In this document: piece after piece, positions 47,741 through 58,000 of the stretch
How positions within the stretch are numbered: the first letter of the stretch is position 1
How the letters are laid out: every line of letters begins with the position of its first letter
Origin: Amia ocellicauda
Lineage: Eukaryota > Chordata > Actinopteri > Amiiformes > Amiidae
Assembly (NCBI RefSeq): GCF_036373705.1
Contig: NC_089852.1
Span: 2,501 to 66,500, forward strand
DNA length: 64,000 nucleotides
Direction of reading: 5' to 3'
Notes under the pieces: model-generated
Databases searched by the model: none
The model's input: the letters and a program-made list of their open reading frames with translations, nothing else
Told to the model about the DNA's origin: nothing
Made by a program: the position numbers and the translations under genes

Positions 47741-49657
47741 TCACACCTCACACAGGACGACGGGGAAGTCGACGTGGATTCGCGGGTGATCCAGCTTCAC
47801 TATTCCCTGTGCAGAGAGACACCCACACGGGGATTAACTACAACACACACGTCTCAACTCTCAAATCCATCTGAAGACTACAATAAAAAATGCAAACACA
47901 AACATCTCTAACACGTGCATCACTGCTCCAGCAAACCCGACTCGAGCCCTGCCCAGTCGATACGAGCGGCGCCGGTCGGAGAGACAACCAGGCAACGCAG
48001 CGTGACTGGCAGACACGCGGTTCACCTCCACCGCGGCCCGATCCTGCCGTGTAGCGGCCGTTCCTGGAACAGTATAACCGGAGCCAAACCCTAATCCTAA
48101 CCGTGGCCATTTCCGTACTGCTGTTCCAGGAATAACAGCCACGCAGCGGAACGAGGTCAGGAGCTGCCGTGCTCCCAGGCAGCCGCACCTCTTGAGGGCG
48201 CTCAGACACTCACCTGAGGTATTAGATTCTTCTGAATCCTCTTCAGCTTCGCCCTCTTGCGTCCATTCTTCGTCACGATCGTCTCCTCGTAGAACTCATG
48301 GGCCAAGTCCCCGTCCTCATCATAGTACAGGGAGCTGCGGGGGAGAGTAAGGGCTGTGAGCCGGAAGGAGGGATCAGGCCGACTCCTGGGAGGAAGAGTA
48401 GGCCATGCGCAACTTTGGGACAAAACTAAATCTGAGCTAGGAGCCTTTCAGATCACTCTGATCCACATATGAAACTGCATTGAGCCTATTGCAGCCGGGG
48501 AGTGGGGATCACATTGGAAAATACCAAAAACACACGGTACTTAAAGTAAATAATAAGGATAAAGTATTTCACCCTTTCCATTTGCCCAGTCAGAAAATAA
48601 AGGTGATAAAATTAACCCTCATGATCTGAAATAAAGAAAAGTATATACTGGCGTGTTAATTTGAAATATCAAAATATATTATAATCAAACATTATGTTCT
48701 AACATAGGTTTAATTTATGGCCTATGGGGGGGTAGTAGTGTAGTAGTATAGTAGTAGTGTAGTAGTGGAAAGAGCAAAGCAGTCAAACTGCACCTCGTTC
48801 TTGTGGAAAGGAGCTGATTGCTAAGAAAGAAGCGTCTTCAGAGCCAGGGGTTCAAACCAAGAGACGGAGCCAAGAACCTCATTTGTAAACGATGTTTGAA
48901 AGTTGTGGCAGCAAAAACTATTTGATGGCATCGAGATATATACCATATATTGCCTGAGTCAGAATAATGCAGTATATTGACAAATTACTGACATGCTTTG
49001 TGGCCTATTGCCCAGCGTTAACGTCTTAAATGTCCAAGTCGGACCTTGATTAAAACAGTCCATGTCTAGGAACTCAGCACGCACTTTTAAGATGGCAACT
49101 ACCTTACAAATGTGAATAACCATCACAAGTTTGAATTAAAAGCACCCAGTTATATTTCAATAAGTATTGACTTGCACCCATATTTTACCTGCTCTTTTCC
49201 TCACCACTTTTCTGGGCAACAGACAGATCAGCTGTATTGTTGCACTTATAGGCATACGGTGTTAATGTTGTTAATTGCATGTGTGTGTGTATTCATCTAG
49301 AGCCTTAGACTAGATCTTTCAGTCGTTCATTTAAAAACAACTGATATTGCTTACCTACACCTGTATTAGAGGATTTTCCAAGGTGCATTAATGTCATATA
49401 ACCTATCAGCAGGCTCGTACAAGGTGAGCACCGCCGCTGGGAAACCCGATTACAACACGACACGGTTCAGATCTGTCCCACCGGCTCCGGGTGCTGATCT
49501 GTATCTACCTCCTCCGTGTGAACACGAACGGCGTGGCGCTCCTGGAGCCTCGCAGCCGGGCCAGGGACTGGTCATGTCCGACACTGGGCGGATCCGCACC
49601 GGGGCCCGACCCGGCGAACGGCCAGAAGCCTCGGGATTTGGAGCCGCTGCCTCCCAT
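47741..49657 (-). CDS. tusc2: TUSC2 (FUS1), three exons, complete
   Basis: Small tumour-suppressor protein, known from mammals as a myristoylated, mitochondria-associated factor in calcium handling. Exons 49509-49657 (149 bases), 48214-48334 (121 bases) and 47741-47806 (66 bases). The first junction splits an AG|C serine codon, the second is phase 0. The protein is 111 residues; human TUSC2 has 110. The N-terminus MGGSGSKSRGFWPF keeps Gly2 and Ser6 for N-myristoylation. It then reads TPFVFTRRSSLYYDEDGDLA, HEFYEETIVTKNG, KNLIPQ and GIVKLDHPRIHVDFPV, near-identical to the family outside residues 15-40. The final residues are VVLCEV, where human has ILYEV-type residues. The exon 1 donor is GTAGAT, acceptable but weaker than the exon 2 donor GTGAGT. 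It sits between HYAL2 and RASSF1 as in human. Confidence 0.96.
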
Positions 49658-50575
49658 TTCAGTGCCGGGACATTATCTTGTGGACGAAGGAAGTCGGGGT
49701 GATGGTGCTGGTCCAGATAATCACTCGCTTACTGTATCAGACCAGCAGTGCAACTGGGAAAGGAAACAACAATGACTCGTGTTAACGTGGGGTCACGGCA
49801 GATTCGCCCCTTTAGCCGCACGGCACAGCCAACACCAGCGGGACCGCTAACCCGGTCCAGCGGGTTCACAGTGAGCGCCGCGCCGGTGTGCCGAGGGCAG
49901 CAGACACCGTCTTCAACTCCAACGCAGCTCAGCACCAGAACCGAGCAACGCGACACCAGACGCCCAGTGAAGCGCCCGGACCGGCCGCCGCCTGTGCACA
50001 GCCGAGCTGCACGGCCGGCCGCCCCGCCGTCTCCCAGCGCGGGTCCGTCTGGATCTCCGCGGTTCGACCCGCTGCGGCGCCATGACGGGCTCTGCTCACA
50101 GCCCTTCTGTCTCCGGCCACGGCGAGGGATACCGCTGGCAGCAGACCGGGAGCGGCTGCAGGGATTACCCGCCGCACCGCCCTGCCAGAGACGCCTCCAT
50201 TCCCACACACGGACGGCCCGCGAAGCCCCGAGTCTCGGAGGAAGGCCTGTGCTGGAGGGGGATGAGCGGGTCAAACATCACCAACCTTCTCGGCGAGAAG
50301 CGCCGCTCGCTCCGGGCTGCCGGTCGGACAGATGCGGAAACGGCGCGCCGTGGCCGTGCTCGAGCTGCGGGGTCCCTCGCCAGCCCCTCACATCGTCCCG
50401 CCCGACGCCGCGCTTACCGAACCCGCACAGAGACCCACAGAGACCCGCACAGAACCGCCGAGCCGCTGTCCTCTCCCGCACAGCAGCGCCACACGCACTG
50501 AGCTCACGTCCGGCGCTCCCCCGTCACATGACCGGGGACTACAGTCTGCGCAGGTCACGCCTCACTTAATTAATT
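49400..50575 (-). promoter_or_regulatory. CpG island covering TUSC2 exon 1 and promoter
   Basis: About 1.2 kb of CpG-dense sequence (GGCCGCCGCC, GCGCCCGGACCGGCC, GCGCGCCG) starting at TUSC2 exon 1 and extending about 900 bases upstream of its ATG. No other coding exon is recognised inside, so the size suggests a broad or bidirectional promoter. Open frames across it on both strands are a consequence of GC content. Confidence 0.7.
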
Positions 50576-50988
50576 AATTCACTGAAGTAATCCTAATTGG
50601 TGTTTGCTATTATTATTATTAGAATTATTATATATTCTTAATTACATACGCCATATCCAAGTCGACCCCCAATGATTGTTCTACGTACAAACATTATATC
50701 ATTATTTAAAATATAAATGTACAGCATAATATTAAGGTGCACATTATCCTCTCCTGCGTATGGACTTCACTAATACGCTGTGCGTAAACACGTACGCACT
50801 GTACGTGAATAAGCGAACATGTCTAATTGACCTAAACATAAACATTGCGTAGCAGACTTCGAACAAGCCACTGTACGTAAACTGCGTAGTGACCCCAGCA
50901 CTTACAGTACGTACCTGCCTAATTCACCCAGAACGCTAAATCGATTCTGTATCGACGTGGGCTGTTCATCCGTGACGCATTCGTTCAT

Positions 50989-51128
50989 TGGACCCGGGGT
51001 GACCAATCAGAGCGCAGTACCGGCTGTAATGCTCCACTGCTAGGACCGGAGTGACCAATCACAGTACAGTACCGGCTGTGACGCTCCCCTCCTTGGACCG
51101 TGGTGACCAATCAGAGCGTAGTACCGCG
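50989..51128. promoter_or_regulatory. Three-unit 52-bp tandem repeat carrying CCAAT boxes
   Basis: CCAAT occurs at 51003, 51055 and 51107, an exact 52-base period. Each lies in GTGACCAATCA-AG or GGTGACCAATCAGAG and is followed by GTACCG. The motif matches the NF-Y site consensus. The array is about 1.35 kb upstream of the TUSC2 ATG, next to a stretch (50770-50930) rich in ACGTAC words. Regulatory role inferred. Confidence 0.6.
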
Positions 51129-52516
51129 AATTGCAGTGAAATGTATATTGGGAATGTAAACTAGAATGTACAGTATCTGAAGACACTTGGTCTGTGATGT
51201 AGTAGCCTTTGCATGTCATTTGATATGTAGTATTTTAAACGATATTGTAGGTTATCAGTAATAGTTGGTAATCACAGTAACAGCAGAATTGGGTTAGAAT
51301 ATGCGTAGTGCGCAACACACCTGGTCGTGTCTCTCGGTGTTTGCGCTCGTATGGCGCTTGGTCGTGTGTGGACATTTTCAAGTACCTCACTGTGTCCGTC
51401 TTTCCTTATTGAGATTTTAATAGGAGTTGTGATATAGAAGTGTTTTAATGATTCTTCGGGCTTTTTCCAGTGTACGATCATAAAATCATCACCATCATAA
51501 CCCAAACGCTCAGACAGGGAACGGACCTGAGTGGAATAATAGTAATAATAGTCTCGGCTTTAAAACAAACGAAAAAAGTTTTGCAAATGCTTAGTTTAAA
51601 GCCAGTTATTTTTATATTTGTAACAGTATATACATGTTTAATTGTTTTTGATTTAAATAAATGAAATGGCAACCTTTTAACCATGCAGTTTGTAATGAGT
51701 GTCTCTGCACCAGAAGCTGGGCGAGTGTCCGGGCGCTCATGCATTATACAGTAGCAACAGCTGTCTTCTTCCAGTCGTGTGCAGTGAAGCCTGAAGGAGG
51801 TCCAGAAACGAAGCAAAAAAACAATGACACATTGAACAATCCCCCGCTCCCTTATATAGTGTGTGTTAATGCTTACTGAGGGCTTAACTTACAGTACTGA
51901 ACAGGGGAGCGATCTGGAAAATGGTGTCAGTGTAGCCACCGCAGAACAGCAGCTACTCTGGTGTATACATTTGCATCACGTTAGAAGTACCAGCAGCAGT
52001 TTAGAAGTCCGAGTGCTGCCAGGTCTGCAGACTTCCATTCCATCTCGGCTTTTAAAATCTTTATTGGAAGTCACTATACTTCAAGCTCATACCAATGTTT
52101 TCCAGGCCTTTAGAGACGAGGAGTGGTAGGATTCTCTCCAGCGCAGGAACGCACCATGGTCTTCGCCACTGGAGACCGGTGCTTTCATTTCACCACCATT
52201 TTCACAACCGATTGACTACTGTATCATCAAAGGCTTCGACTGACATTGCGACACGTTGGATTAGGGAGGTTTCTGAATTAAACTTCTTTAAGATGATGTC
52301 TTATGCTTTGTCTGCATGCCTGACTGATCCATAAAGATGAATATGAATCAATATACCTTACACATGTGTGATTGAAAATAGAGAAAACCACCCAAGAACC
52401 GCTGAACACACAGGGCCACACTCCCATTTCTCATCGCTCATTGGAATATGGGAGGACGATTTCCCATCAACCCAACACAAGTTAATGACTAAAACAGACT
52501 TTTCCTGATAAAATTA
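51129..52516. other. Intergenic sequence between RASSF1 and TUSC2
   Basis: AT-rich sequence, nothing recognised as coding. It lies downstream of RASSF1 and upstream of TUSC2 because both read leftward. Confidence 0.5.
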
Positions 52517-52522
52517 TTTATT
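52517..52522 (-). terminator. Possible polyadenylation signal of rassf1
   Basis: TTTATT (AATAAA in gene sense, in CACAATAAATAATTTT), about 890 bases past the RASSF1 stop. The region between would be the 3' UTR and contains a (CT)n run. Use is inferred. Confidence 0.5.
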
Positions 52523-53259
52523 GTGCATTTTGGCTAGAAGTAGTTTACTTTAATTTCAATTACAAGGGTGTGTAACACATCTGAGTTACTGTGCAGACTG
52601 AGACACAGAGGGTCCAGCTGTGTGTATGACTGAATACAAGTGGCAAGTATAGATCAATTTGCCACTGGAAGGAAATGGAAGGAGAAAAGTGGAAACAATC
52701 CAACAAACCAAACCAATTCCTGTGTACATGTGATGTCACATTTACAAAACTGGAACAATTCGTCACCGATTTGAAAAATGAGGGGAACGACACCCACCAA
52801 CATCACCAAAGGAAACAAAAACACATAAAAAGACAAGACAGAAAAAATCTCAAAAGTACCCCACATTACACAGAGAAAACACGGGCTACTGAACATGCAC
52901 GCTGAAGCAAAGCACTGGCTCTGGAGGGCTGCGGTGTCAGGATCCTCTGGTCCAGTGCTGCTCCACACGCACATGGTGCGCCGCTCAGACTTCACATCCA
53001 CTCCGTCACTCATCGCACGCTCAGGAGCAGCCTGTCAGCACCGCAGACTCAACCAGCCGCTGCAAACAACCCCCAGCGCCTCGGCCTAAGCGGCCATTCA
53101 ACAACGCACTGGAAACACACAAGGAGTCAATTAAGGCCAGCATACCCAGGCACAGCATGTCTGACTCGGTTTCTCTTTCGCTCTCTCACAAACAACTCAT
53201 TCGCACTCTCTCAGGGTGGTTCTCAAAGGCACATCACGGTTTAATTCCACTCGCGCGCT

Positions 53260-53282
53260 CTCTCTCTCTCTCTCTCTCTCTC
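53260..53282. repeat. (CT)n microsatellite in the predicted RASSF1 3' UTR
   Basis: About eleven CT repeats, preceded by other CTCTC-rich sequence from 53165. Confidence 0.9.
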
Positions 53283-53407
53283 AGGACCACCACCCACACG
53301 GGGCAGCATTGTGTCCGTTCCGCATGCAAGTTCAGCTGGGATCTTTGGAAGGAAGGCGTGGCCCTCTGGAGGCCCTCAGGCAGCATTGCAGCGGCACGGC
53401 CACCCTC

Positions 53408-55050
53408 TCAGCCCGGGGTGCTGCTGGCCAGGGCCTCCCTCATCTTGTCGCGGGCGCGAGCGTAGCGCTGCACGATCTGCTTCACGTGCTCCTCCTCCTC
53501 ACGCTGCAGGATGCGGAGGAAGTTTTGCAGCTCGGGCATCGTGAAGGCGTCCCACTGGGGGCGAGGGTGAGGGAGAGAGACAGGTATTACTACACTGTTA
53601 CTGCAGTCACTTTTGTGGTTATCGCAGTTGCAATTACCTGCAGTGTAGTAAATATACCTTATTAAATATACCTATCATTGTTGTGTCTTACAGCACTTAT
53701 TTTGTACCAGTTTGTGTTCCACCGTGTTCACAGCTTCAGCACTGCTCATGCTTATTCTAAAAGCGGAGTCGTTGACTATGTAACACGGTGGAGTGATGGG
53801 CTCAGCCCATGAAGGCTGTCGAATTGTGGAGGCAATATGACACGCACAGACAACCTGATCCGACTTACATTGACCTCGCCGGTCTCGTTCTCCTTCAGGA
53901 CCAGGCTGAGGGCCTTCTCGCATGGCCCGGCGCACAGGCGCAGCTGCAGGGGCCGCTCCTCGTCCGACAGCTTGCGCAGGTACACTGCAGAGGGAGAGGG
54001 AGGGACATGAGCGACACAGAGCACAGCCAGCTGGGCCCAACACTTCAGCACAGGGGCTTTCCTGCCACAAACCCCAAAACTATAATTAACAAGTGATAAA
54101 AAACCTACACCAATGTAATTAAACACTGCACTGAAAACAGACCACAAACGAGTGGAGCTCTCAGAGGCTTCAAGGGGAAGCTTTGAGATTTAAACCCCAC
54201 AAAATACTCTCCCAAGTCTTAGAAGGGATCTGTGTGCTTAGTGTGTGCAGCGGGGAAGGGTCTCTTGGGGAGTCTTGCGCAAAGGAAGGGCGGGATGATT
54301 TTTTTAAATTTTATTTTAAAAAGCAATCCTCCGTCCAGGGAACCCGCCCACCCTCTCAGCACAAGCCCTCTGTAGTGTCCCAGGTGCACTGGTATGAAGT
54401 GTGTGCAGCTGCAGCGCCTCACCCTGGTCGTGGCGCTCGATGCGCTCAAAGAGGGCGAATTTGCGCGGGTTGTCGACCACCGTGAACTTCTTGAGCAGTG
54501 CCTCGATGACCTCCCGCGCCTTGGTGCGAGAGCTGATGTGCAGGTGCTTGGCCGTGTCCTTGGGCAGGTAGAAGGAGGTGCGGCGTTTCACCCCCACTGT
54601 CCTGCGCCCATCCTGTCCCGCCGCCGCCGCCGCCTTGCGGGCCGGAGGCACCGACACAGGCCGCACCAGCTTGAACTGCACCTTGATGAAGCCAGTGTAT
54701 GACCCATCTTTATTCTAAGGGAGAGGGGAAGGGAGCGTTGAGGTCAGGAATGCAGAAACCGCTGCACCAACTACCCAAAATAAGCGACTCCTACCACCTT
54801 CCCCTTCTGCTTCTCAGTAACGCATCTGCCCTCAGGTAACCCCAAGAACCTGGCTCACCAATCACCATACGCAGTTTGCCTTTGCCATTGCCTCTGGTCG
54901 TCTCTGACAATCTGTGTACACGCCAGTCTCTCTGCATCGACTCACCAGCGCCATGAAGAGGTTGCTGTCGATCTGTGCGTTGTACTCCTTCACCTTCTGC
55001 TCGATCTCGCTTGGGGACAGTTCCTGCTTTCCCCACTCGATCTGGTCATC
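53408..55050 (-). CDS. rassf1: RASSF1, last four exons (5' part outside the window)
   Basis: Ras-association domain family scaffold that binds MST/Hippo kinases through its SARAH domain. Exons 54946-55050, 54423-54714, 53869-53984 and 53408-53554, junction phases 0, 1, 0, all GT-AG; 219 residues in these exons. Exon order: EIEQKVKEYNAQIDSNLFM; then NKDGSYTGFIKVQ, LVRPVSVPP, an alanine-rich insert, and the start of the RA domain (RRTSFYLPKD, REVIEALLKKF, RKFALFERIERHDQ); then VYLRKLSDEERPL and ALSLVLKENETGEVN closing the RA domain; then the SARAH helix WDAFTMPELQNFL, LQREEEEHVKQIV. The alternative first exons and the C1 zinc-finger exon of the long isoform were not found between 55050 and 64000, so the gene is partial here. 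The N-terminal border of the exon at 55050 is a CCCATAG acceptor with no ATG. Confidence 0.95.
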
Positions 55051-58000
55051 CTATGGGACAGAAACAACAGCAGCATTAGCCTCCTGGCTGCGGCAGCTAC
55101 AGATGACCTCATCGTGCCGTGACAGTGCAAATCCACAAGATGCCACCAGAGCCATGCGATTCAGTAGGCAGAAGAGTGGACTGTAAAAAAGAAGGCTGAT
55201 CCAGTGAGTCAGCTTTCATTTCCCATCTTTCTCTCTTAATATTAATAGCTAGAAACACATTACCTCATTGAACCCAGTATAGCTATTCACTACATTTCCC
55301 TCCAAAAGCTCTCGTCGATTTCACTGCACACTAAACCATTTGGCCTCAATTAAGACCAACAAAAGGGCCTTCCTTTCAATTTCTAACTCACATACACATT
55401 AATCTAATTAAGTTCATTATACACTCAGAGCTTAATGGCAGCAGTAATGTATCCAGAATGCCCCCCGTGCAAGGCTCCCAGAAGCTCCCCCGATGCCCAT
55501 GCACGAGGCTCTTGAAAGGGAGGGGGTGTTCCGAGTTCTCGACTCCTTATTAGCCGGATTCTGCACTTCTTCAGCAGATTCTCCTTGTGGAGCGCACATG
55601 CCCTCTGTGCTTGAAATAATAACCACATGGCTATAAATAATCTCCCAATGGATAGTTCAAGTTCCCACACCATAGCAATGCTCCAAATATAGCCATCAAG
55701 CTCAATACTTAGTTCACTTCTTTAATCCAGTAAAGCACTCTTGCTTTTCAAGCTTGCAGCTGTAACTCATGTTTAGGTTAACAGTATTGGCAAAATGTAG
55801 CAAGAAAGGGGAAACTGGCCCATGTAAAATAGCTAAAAAAATTTAAAGCATAAAAATGGGCACTTTTTATAGCGACTCTGTGCACAGATATCTTCGAGCA
55901 AACACTTGAGCTGGTGGAAATGGCCGTGTATGAAAGTCTTCACGTGTGAACAACAATGCGGTCCTGCACGATTCACGGAGCCCGCAGTGCAGTGTTAAAA
56001 CCGAGGGCCTCTCGACTGAACTGGACCGTAGTTAAGCTTTGTAAAAAGACAAGGCATCTCATCCCAGGGACACAATGAACAGCTCTCCTCTGTGGTGTTG
56101 CCTCAGGGTAGGTTGTGCTTTGTATCCAAACACAAAACCATCACTGTCACACAGAAGAGCTGCCGTCTCCGCTTTCTATAACGACACAGATGCGCCGTGT
56201 CCTGAAGCAATAGAAACCATCTCGTGGCCGTCCGTCACAAGTATCGCATTAAAAGGAGCACATGTTTCTATACACAGTCACTTAATGGAACCTTAATTGG
56301 CATTCACCATTTTATTTTACTTTATTCCAGAACAAACCGATAAGGATGTCATAAGCCTCATAGAATATCCAGTGTCAATGACTAGGATCTGCCCATGGAA
56401 GAGTGAGAAATCATCTCATGTTTACATATAGCCAGTGGATGAGACACTGTTTTAAAGTTACACTGTTGGAATCGTAAGTTATTGTTTTATTGGACAAAAG
56501 GTGCATTTGCAGTGTTACCTTCATGAACATTAAACATCCAAAAGCTTTAAAATGCAAGTTTAAGAGTCCTGTGCTGTTTGCTATAAAGCACCCCTTCAAT
56601 TCCAGGGGCCGGTTAGGGTTATTCATTTCAAAAGTCCAGACCCAGTAAACAGAGGCTGGTTGAGCTCTTATCTCTGCAAGGCAGTGCATCAGGGCAGGGT
56701 GCAGATGGGACCTTCCCTGGGGTCTGGACGCAAGTCTGGAGTAATCAAACACGGCACGCAGCCGTGTCTGCAGGGACATGCCACTATCACAAGAGCAGAG
56801 CGCCGCGTCTCTGGAGATTAACACATCTCTCCCTGGAAACGGCATTTCATTTTCTTATAGAATCACCGGGCTGCAACCACACTGACCGAGGCCCCAATTC
56901 AATGAGTGCCTTGGAGTTCCTTATTCGCTTCATTAATTCCCTTAACATGAAGGTGACACGCCACGCTGGCTCTCGATTCATCAACGCCTGCCGCCGCAAA
57001 CAGCAATTCTGCCCAACCCCCCACCTGCCTTCTCCCCAGAGGAAGAAGCCGTTAATGTGACAAGCTCAAGACAGCGAGAGAGACTTGATGAAAATGTTAT
57101 CATGAACTCAGAATAAACTCCCCAAATTCCAGCTTTTAGGATTGTTCAATGTGGAAAAATACAGATTACATCTCCATAACTTGAAAACCGCAGGACAATT
57201 ATAACTCAAAACATAACTGAATACATTCAACTAGGTTTACAATAATGTCTTCTAGCACAATAAACCCATCCAAAAAAAATGAACTATTGAATGACACTAG
57301 TGTGCAGATAACCACAGGGCAACTGAAATGTGTGTCACAGGATTGAATTACTGCTCTAGATTGTATTACCATGTTTTTATTTATTTTCCAGAGTGATGTA
57401 AAAGTTACTGAGCATCCTTTTCATGTCCAATGAAACAATTGCAAGTTGCATTCTGCCAATTCCACAGGAAAGGCATTTGCAAAGGCAGACTGCAGCTAAT
57501 TGTGGCCTCCAAATAAGACTGCGCTGGGGGGGACTGCACTGTGGATCTAAAGACTGTTACTGGGGAGAAGTGGGAGTGGGGAGGGGAACTGGAGCTCAAT
57601 TAATACCCAGCACTGCTTTAATTACATTCATGGCAAAACCCATAAGAGTGCAAACCTGAATAGTCAAGTGAGCAAGCATGAGACCGAAAGTGACGCCCAG
57701 CCACAACCTGCACATCTGGACCTGGGCAGGCCCACCATAACGTTTCAAAGATAGATTCATTTGCAAACTGTGTCACTTAACCAAAACCCAAATATCTATA
57801 TTGTGAATACATAAAAGAGTTGACTGAAGCAAAGACTGAACATAAGCAACACAGACTGCAGTCCTGCCCTGAACTCCAACATTCTAACGTTCTCAATGGA
57901 AGCAGGCCTAAACAGGATGAATATACAACCGCACTAAATCACGGCTCCGATCCCCTGATCAGGGGAAGGGGATCGCTTGATCTAGGCCAGATTGGGAGAG

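Noticed and set aside
49748-50569. 273-codon plus-strand open frame in the TUSC2 CpG island
   Set aside because: Arg/Pro/Ala-rich product typical of GC-rich DNA; overlapping open frames exist on both strands with no domain. A cross-species comparison could overturn this.
56411-56845. 144-codon minus-strand frame as a possible RASSF1 upstream exon
   Set aside because: No C1 cysteine/histidine pattern and no similarity to known RASSF1 N-termini.
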